64,000 bases of DNA from an uncultured Lachnospiraceae bacterium (GTDB lineage: Bacteria > Bacillota > Clostridia > Lachnospirales > Lachnospiraceae). The position numbers were made by a program, and so were the translations under genes. Location of the stretch: positions 1-64,000 of the forward strand of contig CALWOX010000010.1 in the NCBI GenBank assembly GCA_944383265.1, read 5' to 3'. Shown here piece by piece: positions 51,676-60,478 of the stretch (positions are counted from its first letter, which is position 1; each line of letters opens with the position of its first letter). The notes beneath the pieces are model-generated. The model was not told the DNA's origin, did no database searches, and was given only the letters and a program-made list of their open reading frames with translations.

Positions 51676-54096
51676 CTATTTTGTCTCATTTGCCACAAAT
51701 TCATCACATAATTTTATTATATCTGATAAACCTGACACTGTTCTTACCTCTCCGTTTTGAACTGTTGCAAGAGTGGGGGCCTGAACTATCTTCAAGCTTC
51801 TTGCAAGCTCTCTGTTTTCCTCGGCATTTATCACCTTGTACTCAATCTTATTTTCATCAAGATGCTTCTTTGCCGTAACACAGTTAGGGCAGGTAGTGGT
51901 TGTAAAGAGATAGGTTCCGTCCTCCAATGAACACTTTACAGTGTCCTGTGAAGTCTCCGCAGCATTCTTTGCCTCGGCAACTATGTCCTCCGCCGCCTTC
52001 ATGCTGTTTTTATGCTTTGAGTAAGAGCCTGTTACATCGTATTCCTTGCGGTCCTTGTACTCCTGACTCTTTCCGTCGTTCCAGTTCTGTACAGGGCGAT
52101 AATATCCCGTGATCCTGCTGTATACCTCAGACTTCTTTCCGCATACAGGGCAGGTAAAATGCTCTCCTGAAAGATATCCGTGGTCCTTGCATACTGAATA
52201 GGTGGGTGAAATAGTATAGTAGGGAAGCTTGTAGTTTTCAGCTATGGTCCTTACAAGTTTTGCCGCAGCCTTCCAGTCCGGAAGCTTCTCCCCGAGGAAT
52301 GCATGGAATACTGTTCCCGAGGTGTAAAGCGTCTGAAGCTCATCCTGAACGTCGAGAGCGTCAAATATATCCTCGGTGTAGCCCACAGGAAGGTGAGAGG
52401 AATTCGTATAATAAGGAACTCCGCTGCACTCGTTGGCTGTGATTATGTCGGGATACTGTGCCTTGTCGTGCTTTGCAAGTCTGTAGGATGTGGACTCGGC
52501 AGGAGTGGCCTCAAGGTTATAGAGATCTCCGTACATCTCCTGATAATCCGAGAGCTTCTCTCTCATGTGATTGAGGACCTCCTTTGCAAACTCCTGAGTC
52601 TCCTTATGAGTGAGATCCTTCCTGAGCCAGCAGGCATTGAGACCCGCCTCGTTCATTCCCACAAGTCCTATGGTGGAGAAGTGGTTGTTGAAGGTTCCGA
52701 GGTATCTCTTTGTATAAGGATACAAGCCCTGATCGAGGAGCTTTGTTATTACCTCTCTCTTGGTCTTTAAGGAGCGGGCGGAAATATCCATCATATGATC
52801 AAGTCTCTTATAAAAGTCCGCCTTGTCCTTTGCGAGATAAGCTATCCTCGGAAGATTTATGGTAACAACTCCTACTGAGCCTGTGCTCTCTCCTGAACCG
52901 AAATATCCGCCTGATTTCTTTCTGAGCTCACGAAGGTCAAGTCTCAGTCTGCAGCACATTGAGCGCACATCCGAGGGCTCCATATCCGAATTTATGTAGT
53001 TTGAAAAATAAGGTGTTCCGTACTTTGCGGTCATCTCAAAGAGGAGCCTGTTGTTCTCGGTATCGGACCAGTCAAAATCCCTTGTGATACTGTAAGTGGG
53101 GATGGGATACTGGAAGCCTCTGCCGTTGGCGTCGCCCTCTATCATTATCTCGATGAAGGCCTTGTTGACCATGGCCATCTCTTCAACGCAGTCCTTGTAC
53201 TTGAAGTCCACCTCTTTGCCGCCTATTATACAGTTCTGCTCCGCCATATCAGCAGGGACCGTCCAGTCGAGAGTGACATTGGTAAACGGAGCCTGAGTTC
53301 CCCATCTTGAGGGGGTATTTACTCCGTAGACAAAGGACTGTATGCACTGCTTCACCTCTTTGTAGCTGAGGTTATCCGCCTTTACAAAGGGAGCAAGGTA
53401 GGTATCAAAGGAGGAGAACGCCTGAGCTCCCGCCCACTCGTTCTGCATTATACCAAGGAAGTTCACCATCTGATTGCAGAGAGTGGAGAGGTGCTTTGCG
53501 GGAGATGAGGTTATCTTCCCGGGAATCCCTCCGAGACCTTCCTGTATAAGCTGCTTTAATGACCAACCCGCACAGTAGCCTGTGAGCATAGAGAGGTCAT
53601 GAATGTGCAGATCCGCATTTCTGTGAGCATCGGCTATCTCCTTATCATATATCTCTGAAAGCCAGTAGTTTGCGGTCACAGCTCCGGAGTTTGAAAGTAT
53701 AAGTCCGCCTACAGAATAGGTAACAGTTGAATTCTCCTTTACTCTCCAGTCATTTATCTTAAGGTAATTGTCTATTACGGATTTATAGTCAAGAACAGTC
53801 TTTGAGACGTTTCTTACGTTTTCTCTCTGTTTTCTGTAGAGTATATATGCCTTTGCCACATCTGTGTAGCCGGCCTGCTCAAGAGTATGCTCAACACTGT
53901 CCTGAATGTCCTCAACGCCTATCTTCCCGTCCTTCATCTTGGGCTGGAAGTCTGAGGTCACTCTCAAAGAAAGCAGCTCCATGATGTCATTGTTATAAGT
54001 ATTGCCGGTAGCCTTGAACGCCTTCTTCATGGCCTCCGTTATTTTGGAAAGATCAAAGTCCACTATCTTCCCGTCTCTCTTAATTACCTCGATCAT
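51676..54096 (-). CDS. nrdD: Anaerobic ribonucleoside-triphosphate reductase with fused C-terminal redoxin domain
   Basis: 806-residue class III reductase making dNTPs anaerobically. N-terminal ATP cone (1-90), the catalytic glycyl-radical barrel, a zinc site (CKDHGYL, then CPVCGKK), then RITGYYRP with G664 as the predicted radical glycine. After the glycyl domain the chain continues (725-806) as a glutaredoxin/thioredoxin-like domain with TTTTCPNC (C736, C739) and VQAPTLATVQNG. That fused redoxin suggests the enzyme is reduced through a dithiol rather than formate. nrdG is not in the window. The promoter has two NrdR boxes. Confidence 0.95.
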   Translation of the reverse strand: MIEVIKRDGKIVDFDLSKITEAMKKAFKATGNTYNNDIMELLSLRVTSDFQPKMKDGKIGVEDIQDSVEHTLEQAGYTDVAKAYILYRKQRENVRNVSKTVLDYKSVIDNYLKINDWRVKENSTVTYSVGGLILSNSGAVTANYWLSEIYDKEIADAHRNADLHIHDLSMLTGYCAGWSLKQLIQEGLGGIPGKITSSPAKHLSTLCNQMVNFLGIMQNEWAGAQAFSSFDTYLAPFVKADNLSYKEVKQCIQSFVYGVNTPSRWGTQAPFTNVTLDWTVPADMAEQNCIIGGKEVDFKYKDCVEEMAMVNKAFIEIMIEGDANGRGFQYPIPTYSITRDFDWSDTENNRLLFEMTAKYGTPYFSNYINSDMEPSDVRSMCCRLRLDLRELRKKSGGYFGSGESTGSVGVVTINLPRIAYLAKDKADFYKRLDHMMDISARSLKTKREVITKLLDQGLYPYTKRYLGTFNNHFSTIGLVGMNEAGLNACWLRKDLTHKETQEFAKEVLNHMREKLSDYQEMYGDLYNLEATPAESTSYRLAKHDKAQYPDIITANECSGVPYYTNSSHLPVGYTEDIFDALDVQDELQTLYTSGTVFHAFLGEKLPDWKAAAKLVRTIAENYKLPYYTISPTYSVCKDHGYLSGEHFTCPVCGKKSEVYSRITGYYRPVQNWNDGKSQEYKDRKEYDVTGSYSKHKNSMKAAEDIVAEAKNAAETSQDTVKCSLEDGTYLFTTTTCPNCVTAKKHLDENKIEYKVINAEENRELARSLKIVQAPTLATVQNGEVRTVSGLSDIIKLCDEFVANETK

Positions 54097-54202
54097 CGCA
54101 AATCTCCCCTAAAGTTGTATATTCAGAAAATAATACGGCCATTTTCCTCCAAATGTAATGCCTACGGAAGAAAAGGACCGTTCATCTGCATCTGTGCTTG
54201 AA

Positions 54203-54231
54203 ATTATAGCACCTGCATTTTTTTAATACAA
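54203..54231 (-). promoter_or_regulatory. Promoter of nrdD
   Basis: Minus-strand TTGTAT (54226-54231), 17-bp spacer, TATAAT (54203-54208); leader about 100 nt. Confidence 0.7.
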
Positions 54232-54273
54232 GATATTGACATGTATTTTTAATGTACAAACTATATATTGTAA
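54226..54273. promoter_or_regulatory. Pair of NrdR boxes upstream of nrdD
   Basis: Two sites match the NrdR consensus core CwAtATaTwG: CAAGATATTG (54229-54238) and CTATATATTG (54261-54270), spaced exactly 32 bp, three helical turns as expected for NrdR. The full second box (54258-54273) agrees at about 13 of 16 consensus positions. The first box covers the -35 of the nrdD promoter. nrdR is in the same window. Confidence 0.8.
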
Positions 54274-54389
54274 ATCTTTAACAAAGCCGATTGGATTTAA
54301 TTGTAGAATATTTTACCCGGATTTCTCGCTTTTTCTCTTGACATTTCAGTCTTTCGGGACTGACCGAAATTCATTTAAAAAGTATGGAG

Positions 54390-55001
54390 TCAACTTCTGG
54401 TCTTCAAGAAATTGTACTCCTTAAACGCCTCCTCATCCTCCGGAAATTCCTGAACATATGCGGTAAATTCCTCAAGGGCCGACTCATAATCGCCCATATA
54501 TTCATAGCAGCACGCCCTGTTGAAGCGGAGTATCCTGTTCATCCTCTCATCGCCTATGGCTATGCCCCTGTCGAACTCTGAAAGGGCGGCCTCATAATCC
54601 CCCGCCTCCATAAGCTCCTTTCCCCGCATATTTGCCGCAGCCGCATCGCAGGTCATGATAAGATTGTCATATTCGGACTGATTTTCAGGATCCTCGTCAA
54701 GGATCTTAAGCTTCCTCCATGTCTCTGCCGCTCTCTCATAATCCGAGAGCTTAAAGGATACCTCGGCTCTGTACTTAAGTATATCATACTGCGTCTTCCC
54801 GACCTTTCCCTCGGAGGCATCCAGAGCGTCTGCAAAAGACTTGGAAGCGGCCTCATAATTTCCCGCCTCAAGCTCTTCTATTCCCTGAAGCCTCAGCTCG
54901 CCTGCGGACATTCTCCCGCAGCCCGCCGCAAACACAAGGGCAAAGAGGGCCGATACAGCCACAGGTTTCAATATTCTCAATTTCTTAGGATCTGAACTCA
55001 T
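54390..55001 (-). CDS. TPR-repeat lipoprotein
   Basis: 203 residues. Signal peptide with lipobox FAAGC (C28), then tetratricopeptide-type repeats: AGELRLQGIEELEAGNYEAA near 33, KTQYDILKYRAEVSFKLSDY near 70, GKELMEAGDYEAALSEFDRG near 125 and ILRFNRACCYEYMGDYESAL near 155. Probably an extracytoplasmic scaffold. The start at 55001 has GGGGAGG 10 bp upstream; an earlier in-frame ATG is inside dut. Last gene of the scpA-scpB-dut cluster. Confidence 0.85.
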   Translation of the reverse strand: MSSDPKKLRILKPVAVSALFALVFAAGCGRMSAGELRLQGIEELEAGNYEAASKSFADALDASEGKVGKTQYDILKYRAEVSFKLSDYERAAETWRKLKILDEDPENQSEYDNLIMTCDAAAANMRGKELMEAGDYEAALSEFDRGIAIGDERMNRILRFNRACCYEYMGDYESALEEFTAYVQEFPEDEEAFKEYNFLKTRS

Positions 55002-55026
55002 ATTAGGATATCCTCCCCGATATCTG

Positions 55027-55545
55027 CTATCTTGCCTTGTCTGTGCTTCCGAATCCGCCGTTTCTTTCGCCCTCGGCGCAGTCATCCTCGGTTATTCCGA
55101 AGGGAAGGAATATTCCCTGAGCAAAGGCTGTGCCCTTTTCTATATTTACAGTCTTACCCTCATTATTGTCGTTTATGATCTTTATAAAGATATGCCCCTC
55201 ATTGTCGGAATAAAAATAATCGCTGTCTATGATGCCAACTGTATTGTTGAGCATGAGCTTGTACTTAAATCCGAGAGAGCTCCTCGGGAATATCATAAGT
55301 ACCCATCCCTCACGCATCTCGGCTCTTATACCTGTGGGGATCTTAACAGTCTCTCCGGGCTTAAGCTCAATATCCGCAGTCGAGAAAAAGTCATATCCCG
55401 CAGAGCCCCTTGTGGCCCTTGCGGGAAGCTTTATGCTGTTATATGCGGCATCCGCCTCAGCCGCAGTCTTATCCGTAAATACAGAAAGGAAGTCCTCCCT
55501 AAACCTCTCTGCCGTAACCTTTTTAAATTCAGAAATTCTTTCCAT
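55027..55545 (-). CDS. dut: dUTP diphosphatase (dUTPase)
   Basis: 172-residue trimeric dUTPase converting dUTP to dUMP and PPi. Motif 1 ATRGSAGYDFFS near 42, motif 2 PRSSLGFKYKL near 85, motif 3 GIIDSDYFYSDNEG near 102, motif 4 KGTAFAQGIFLPFG near 137 and motif 5 RNGGFGSTDK near 162. ATG at 55545 has GGAGG just upstream. Slightly longer than the minimal form at the N-terminus. Confidence 0.94.
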   Translation of the reverse strand: MERISEFKKVTAERFREDFLSVFTDKTAAEADAAYNSIKLPARATRGSAGYDFFSTADIELKPGETVKIPTGIRAEMREGWVLMIFPRSSLGFKYKLMLNNTVGIIDSDYFYSDNEGHIFIKIINDNNEGKTVNIEKGTAFAQGIFLPFGITEDDCAEGERNGGFGSTDKAR

Positions 55546-55555
55546 GTTTCCTCCA

Positions 55556-56221
55556 TTATGCCTGAGCACCCTTTTCCTCAGTCTCCACGTTTCCGGAGAA
55601 GGCCTCGCTTATCTCTTCCTTTACCTCTTCTTCTATCAGCTCCTCTGTCTCAGGATCGACGCCCGGAAGCTCGTCCTTGCCGCTTACTCCGAATCTCCTG
55701 TAAAACTCATCGGTCGGAGCAAACAGCGCAGGCCTTCCGGGTGCATCCAGACGCCCTGTTTCCTCCACAAGGCCGTACTCAATAAGCTTGTTTACCGCGT
55801 GGTCCGACTTTACTCCCCTGATCTTTTCAATCATTACCTTTGTGACAGGAGATTTGTAGGCTATTATGGCCATGGTCTCAAGCACCACGTCTGTGAGAAC
55901 AGGTTTTTGGGGAGCTTTAAGGAGCTTTACCAGATTAGGGTAATATAAAGGATTGGAGCAAAGCTGATACTTGTCCTCTATCTTTTTTATAAGAAGCGGG
56001 CCGTTCTCTTCCTTAAGTCTCTCCGCCGCTCTCTCCGCCGCTTTTACGGCGGGGCCCTTCTCACAGTCAAGAGCCTTTGAAAGTTCTCTTGCGCTGACCG
56101 CTCTTCCCATGGCAAAAAGAACGCTTATCACCACATTTTCCTCGTAGCTGAGATTCGATGTGCCGTTTTCCCCATGGTTTGTATTGCAGCCGGATTCTTT
56201 TTCTTTGATATTTTCTTCCAT
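55556..56221 (-). CDS. scpB: Segregation and condensation protein B
   Basis: 221-residue ScpB with tandem winged-helix folds: NVVISVLFAMGRAVSARELSKAL near 30, PLLIKKIEDKYQLCSNPLY near 82 and VLETMAIIAYKSPVTKVMIEKIRGVKSDHAV near 120-150 (key residues A-Y-x-P-V). ScpB binds ScpA and Smc in the condensin complex. The C-terminal 30 residues are Glu-rich. 26 bp after scpA. Confidence 0.95.
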   Translation of the reverse strand: MEENIKEKESGCNTNHGENGTSNLSYEENVVISVLFAMGRAVSARELSKALDCEKGPAVKAAERAAERLKEENGPLLIKKIEDKYQLCSNPLYYPNLVKLLKAPQKPVLTDVVLETMAIIAYKSPVTKVMIEKIRGVKSDHAVNKLIEYGLVEETGRLDAPGRPALFAPTDEFYRRFGVSGKDELPGVDPETEELIEEEVKEEISEAFSGNVETEEKGAQA

Positions 56222-56247
56222 ATGTATCTCTCTATCTGACCATATAT

Positions 56248-57039
56248 CTATCTGTCCGTTATGCCTGAAAGGTCCAAGGTCTCCGCATCCTCAAGAGAAT
56301 CCGTGGCCTCTATCTCTATATCGGAAAAAGCCTTTTCCTGAGTGAGCCTTATCCTTCCCATCTTCATAAGCTCAAGTACAGCCAAAAAAGTGACCACCAC
56401 ATCCATCTTTTCAGGCTCCCTCTCAAGCATCTGCCTGAAAGAAAATCTCCTGTGGCCCTTCGCATAGTCTATGACTCTTATTATCTTTTCTCCGAGAGAA
56501 ACTCTCTCCCTCTTTATAACCCCGAAATTCGAGCGTATCGGATCGACCTTTTCCTCTCTTCGCCTCATAACATCCAGAAATACGGCTCTCAGCCTGTCAA
56601 TGCTTACCCCTGAAAGAAGGCTGTCAAGGTCGGCCGGCGGGATATAGTGCGCTACCTCATCAGGTATGCTCTGCTCCCCATAGCAGTACTTTAAGGCCTC
56701 ATCCTCCATATCAGAAAGCTCCGATGCCATATATTTGAAGCGCTTGTACTCCAAAAGTCTCGCTACCAGCTCTTCTCTGGGATCGATCTCCTCTCCCTCC
56801 TCGTCCTTTTCCTTGGGAAGGAGCATTCTCGCCTTTATGTCAAGGAGAGTTGCCGCCATCACGAGGAAGTCCGACATGATATCGAGATCGTCCGTCTCCA
56901 TATTTCTTACATAATCGAGATATTGTTTTGTGATCTCGATTATTGGGATATCATAGATATCCACCTTGTTTTTTTCAATGAGATGCAGAAGCAGGTCAAG
57001 AGGCCCCTCAAACCGGTCAAGCTTATATGTTATTCCCAT
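56248..57039 (-). CDS. scpA: Segregation and condensation protein A
   Basis: 263-residue kleisin: N-terminal YKLDRFEGPLDLLLHLIEKN near 4, VDIYDIPIIEITKQYLDYV and a C-terminal winged helix (VVTFLAVLELMKMGRIRLTQ near 215). With ScpB and Smc it organises the chromosome. Its start overlaps the 3' end of the metallophosphoesterase gene by 17 bp. Confidence 0.95.
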   Translation of the reverse strand: MGITYKLDRFEGPLDLLLHLIEKNKVDIYDIPIIEITKQYLDYVRNMETDDLDIMSDFLVMAATLLDIKARMLLPKEKDEEGEEIDPREELVARLLEYKRFKYMASELSDMEDEALKYCYGEQSIPDEVAHYIPPADLDSLLSGVSIDRLRAVFLDVMRRREEKVDPIRSNFGVIKRERVSLGEKIIRVIDYAKGHRRFSFRQMLEREPEKMDVVVTFLAVLELMKMGRIRLTQEKAFSDIEIEATDSLEDAETLDLSGITDR

Positions 57040-57958
57040 CTTCTTCCTTAGTGCCTGTTATATCTATGCAGGATATCTCAGGGAAATCATTGAATCTTAT
57101 GTTTATACTGTGGGTTCCGAGGCCCCTGTTTACTATCATTGTGGTATCGCCGTCTCTGTGGACTCCCGCACATTCCTTTACAAAGAACTGAAGCTGCGGA
57201 GTCATAAGTCCGCCTATAAAGGGCAGTCTTATGGTGCCTCCGTGGAAATGTCCGGATAAAACAAGGTCCGCTCCCCATTTTGCCGCCTCCTTAAGATAAA
57301 GAGGGCTGTGCATCAAAAGTATCGTAAACTCGTCCTTTCTCGGATATCCTATCTTATCCTCTATATAATTTTCCGGCATGACATGCTTATTGTTTATCCC
57401 CGGTTTCCGCCTCTCGTAAAACTCTCCTCCGAGGGTAATGCCGAATACTCTGGCCCTGCTTCCCTTTACCCCGGCCTTTTCGGGAAGCAGCGCATACGCG
57501 TCGTCCAGGTAATGCATCAGCGGATTTATGCTGTCATTATATCTGAGTTTCCACTTTTCATAGGTTCCCGCAAATCTCTCAAACATGCGCGTCTCATGAT
57601 TTCCCTCCGCATAATAAACAGGAAGGCCCGCCTCAAAAAGCTTATCCAAAAGATTTACGGTAACATCCATAAGAGGAGCCTTGTCTGTCCTTTTTCCGCA
57701 GGTCATCATGTCTCCGCCTATAAGCACCGCATCCGGGTGAAGCTCCTTTATCCTGTCTGTAAGCTCCTCATTATCCGGCCCGAAGCTTCTCGAATGAAGA
57801 TCACTTATAAACACAAGTCTCAGGTCACCGGAAAGCTTGTCTGTTATAAGCTTATAGTACTCTGTCTTTACAGTCTTTTTTTCATGCTCCGATCTTTTAT
57901 AAAAAATTGCCGCCGCTACCGCACCGAGGGCTGCGACTGCCGCTGTCTTAAAACGCAT
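57023..57958 (-). CDS. Membrane-anchored metallophosphoesterase
   Basis: 311 residues: one N-terminal membrane helix (about 4-20), then a calcineurin-type phosphoesterase: ISDLHSRSFG near 50 (Asp, His), GGDMMTCG near 85, GNHETRMF near 115 (Asn, His), LLMHSPLYLKE near 215 and LSGHFHGGTIRLPF near 235 (His-x-His). Similar to YkuE/YaeI type enzymes; the substrate is unknown. ATG at 57958 has AAGGAG 8 bp upstream. First gene of the scpA-scpB-dut cluster. Confidence 0.9.
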   Translation of the reverse strand: MRFKTAAVAALGAVAAAIFYKRSEHEKKTVKTEYYKLITDKLSGDLRLVFISDLHSRSFGPDNEELTDRIKELHPDAVLIGGDMMTCGKRTDKAPLMDVTVNLLDKLFEAGLPVYYAEGNHETRMFERFAGTYEKWKLRYNDSINPLMHYLDDAYALLPEKAGVKGSRARVFGITLGGEFYERRKPGINNKHVMPENYIEDKIGYPRKDEFTILLMHSPLYLKEAAKWGADLVLSGHFHGGTIRLPFIGGLMTPQLQFFVKECAGVHRDGDTTMIVNRGLGTHSINIRFNDFPEISCIDITGTKEEDGNNI

Positions 57959-58124
57959 GCTCAAAGCTCCTTTTTGTATTACTCTCGTTTTCAGTATCGC
58001 CGCTGTTTCCTTTAACTCAGCCCGAATTACTGTAACTTGAAGATTATACCATATGAAAAAGTCCCTTACAAGGCGAAAGGGCTGACCGGATTTTGGGATT
58101 TTTGCACTATTTTTTACAAAGCGC

Positions 58125-58153
58125 TTAAAATTTCGGCGCCTGTATGTTATAGT
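58125..58153 (+). promoter_or_regulatory. Promoter of the tRNA-Arg/tRNA-Ser pair
   Basis: TTAAAA (58125-58130), 17-bp spacer, TATAGT (58148-58153) with extended TG, 12 bp before tRNA-Arg. Confidence 0.6.
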
Positions 58154-58165
58154 ATATAGGCTGAT

Positions 58166-58237
58166 GCTCTCATAGTATAATGGATAGAACGATAGCCTCC
58201 GGAGCTGTAGATAGCGGTTCGATTCCGCTTGGGAGCG
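58166..58237 (+). tRNA. tRNA-Arg (CCG)
   Basis: 72-nt cloverleaf: acceptor GCTCTCA/TGGGAGC, anticodon stem ATAGC/GCTGT with loop CTCCGGA (CCG), T stem AGCGG/CCGCT with loop TTCGATT. Confidence 0.93.
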
Positions 58238-58300
58238 TTAATTTCATATTTCGGCTTGATTTTTTTATGCTGATACTTTAAAATATGGAATGTTTCACAT

Positions 58301-58388
58301 GGAGACGTATCGAAGTGGTCATAACGGGGCTGACTCGAAATCAGTTTGTCGGGTAACCGACACGAGGGTTCGAATCCCTCCGTCTCCG
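58301..58388 (+). tRNA. tRNA-Ser (CGA)
   Basis: 88-nt class II tRNA: acceptor GGAGACG/CGTCTCC with G73, anticodon loop CTCGAAA (CGA), long variable arm TGTCGGGTAACCGACA-type, T loop TTCGAAT. Confidence 0.95.
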
Positions 58389-58392
58389 TAAA

Positions 58393-58450
58393 AGAAAAGC
58401 ACGGTAAATAAGAATTTTCGCGTGAAGATCTTATTTTACCGTGCTTTTCT
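58393..58450. terminator. Bidirectional terminator between the tRNA pair and ptsI
   Basis: AAAAGCACGGTAAATAAG (58395-58412) pairs with CTTATTTTACCGTGCTTTT (58430-58448); T-runs on both strands. Confidence 0.85.
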
Positions 58451-58468
58451 GTTTTGTACAAAAATTTA

Positions 58469-60088
58469 TTATTCCATAGCCCTTATCTTTTCCCTTATAG
58501 GAAGCACAAAGGTCGGTGATACCGAAAGTTCATCCACTCCCATATTTACAAATCTCTCTGTGAGAGTGGTATCAGCTCCGAGTTCTCCGCATATTCCTGC
58601 CCAGATACCCTCCTTGTGAGCATTTTTGACCACCAACTCTATCATCCTTAACACAGCCTCATGGTGAGGATTGTAGAATCTGTCCAGCTTTGAGTTCTGC
58701 CTGTCTATGGCGAGAGTATACTGTGTCAGATCGTTTGTTCCTATGCTGAAGAAGTCTACTTCCTTTGCAAGAAGGTCACTTATCATGACAGCTGCGGGAG
58801 TCTCTATCATTATTCCCTGCTCTATATCGGGATTGAAGGGTATATTCTGAGCTGTAAGCTCCGCCTTCACCTCTTCGACTATAGACTTTATCTCCCTTAT
58901 CTCCTCCACAGAGGTTATCATGGGATACATTATGGCCGCCGTGCCGTAAAGCCCCGCTCTGAAAAGAGCTCTGAGCTGCGTCTTAAATACCTCGGGCCTT
59001 TCAAGGCATATCCTTATGGCCCTGAATCCCATAGCGGGATTTTCCTCATGGTCAAGCTTGAAATAATCTATCTGCTTGTCGGCTCCTATATCAAGAGTCC
59101 TTATTATTACCTTTTTGCCAGCCATGTTTTGAAGGACAGTCTTATAGACCTTAAACTGCTCTTCCTCGCTCGGGTAATCTTCCTTTGAGAGATACAGAAA
59201 TTCGCTCCTGAAAAGTCCTATTCCCTCAGCATCATTTTGAAGTACGTAGGCTACATCCGAAACTCCGCCTATATTTGCATAAAGATTCAGCTTACGACCG
59301 CTTTTTGTCTCAGTAGGCTTTCCTTTGAGCGCCTTAAGCATCTCTCTCTGTCTTAAGAGCTCCTCCTGCTTTTTCCTGTACGTTTCAAGCAGTTCCTCCG
59401 AAGGGTCAATATATATAACTCCTTCACTTCCGTCAACGATCCCTGTCTTTCCGTCAACAGCATCGTCATCAAAGTCCACACCTATAAGTGCGGGGATATT
59501 CATTGTCCTTGCAAGTATGGCCGTGTGGGAATTAGAGGATCCGTGTCTTGTGACAAAGGCAAGGACCTTGCTCTTATCCATCCTTACGGTCTCACTGGGG
59601 CTTAAGTCATCCGCAGCTATTATTGAAGGCTCATTGTCCGATACTCCCGAACGCTTCACTCCGCAAAGGATCTTTAAAAGCCTGTTTGATATGTCCTTTA
59701 TATCTGCGGCTCTCGCCTTCATGTAATCATCGTCCATTGACGCGAACATTTCTGCAAAGTTGTCCGCTGTAGTCGCGACAGCGTACTCAGCGTTTACCTT
59801 CTCAGTCTCTATTATATTCTTTATAGAATCTGAAAAGTCCTCGTCCTCAAGCATCATCTGATGTACGGAGAATACTTCGGCTCCCGACTCTCCGACCTGC
59901 TCCATGGCTATGTCGTAGAGAGCGCCGAGCTCATTTATGGCTTCAGCCTTCGCATCTGTTACTCGCTTCCATTCCTTTTCGGTATCATCGACATGCTCTC
60001 TCTTTACCGCTATATCCGGATCCTTGAATACGGATATCCTTCCTATGGCTATGCCTGAAAATACCGTCTTACCCTGTAATTTGATCAT
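58469..60088 (-). CDS. ptsI: PTS enzyme I (phosphoenolpyruvate-protein phosphotransferase)
   Basis: 539-residue enzyme I that transfers phosphate from PEP to HPr. The active His is in VTRHGSSNSHTAILAR near 190 (G-x-x-S-H). The PEP-binding barrel has GIGLFRSEFLYL near 292, RTLDIGADKQ near 335, FRAIRICLERPEVFKTQL near 357 and DFFSIGTNDLTQYTLA near 440; the Cys in WAGICGELGAD near 500 is the second active residue. A little shorter than typical (about 570). 2 bp after ptsH; RBS AAAGGAG. Confidence 0.96.
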   Translation of the reverse strand: MIKLQGKTVFSGIAIGRISVFKDPDIAVKREHVDDTEKEWKRVTDAKAEAINELGALYDIAMEQVGESGAEVFSVHQMMLEDEDFSDSIKNIIETEKVNAEYAVATTADNFAEMFASMDDDYMKARAADIKDISNRLLKILCGVKRSGVSDNEPSIIAADDLSPSETVRMDKSKVLAFVTRHGSSNSHTAILARTMNIPALIGVDFDDDAVDGKTGIVDGSEGVIYIDPSEELLETYRKKQEELLRQREMLKALKGKPTETKSGRKLNLYANIGGVSDVAYVLQNDAEGIGLFRSEFLYLSKEDYPSEEEQFKVYKTVLQNMAGKKVIIRTLDIGADKQIDYFKLDHEENPAMGFRAIRICLERPEVFKTQLRALFRAGLYGTAAIMYPMITSVEEIREIKSIVEEVKAELTAQNIPFNPDIEQGIMIETPAAVMISDLLAKEVDFFSIGTNDLTQYTLAIDRQNSKLDRFYNPHHEAVLRMIELVVKNAHKEGIWAGICGELGADTTLTERFVNMGVDELSVSPTFVLPIREKIRAME

Positions 60089-60090
60089 TA

Positions 60091-60348
60091 CTACAGATTC
60101 TCCTTTAAGAATGCCTCCAATGTCTTTGCGTCCTCGGCCTCATTTTCGCCCTCGACTGTTACGGTTATCTCATCTCCCTGCTTTGCACAGAGTCCCATGA
60201 TGGAAAAGATCTTTTTTGCGTCTCCGCTCTTATCGCCCTTTGAAATGGTGACCTTGCTTGAAAGCTGCTGGGCTGTCTTTACGAGAAGTCCTGCGGGCCT
60301 TGCGTGTATTCCTACCTCATCTGTTATTACATAATTGAATTTAACCAT
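60091..60348 (-). CDS. ptsH: PTS phosphocarrier protein HPr
   Basis: 85 residues. The phosphorylated His is in VGIHARPAG (His15), and the regulatory Ser in KKIFSIMGL (near 49) is present, so HPr kinase control is possible. GGAGGTG precedes the ATG. Two-gene operon with ptsI. Confidence 0.96.
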   Translation of the reverse strand: MVKFNYVITDEVGIHARPAGLLVKTAQQLSSKVTISKGDKSGDAKKIFSIMGLCAKQGDEITVTVEGENEAEDAKTLEAFLKENL

Positions 60349-60478
60349 AATAGAACACCTCCGAAATATTGTTGGTTTTCGAGAAATTACGATATTAAAT
60401 TAACATATCAGGAATAAATAGTCCATAATAAATATGTTCCGCAAATGTACCTTATTATAAGCTCCTATATGTGCAAAA

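Noticed and set aside
54300-54390. Terminator after the TPR lipoprotein gene
   Set aside because: A stem near 54346-54371 has two unpaired bases and no T-run in the minus direction.
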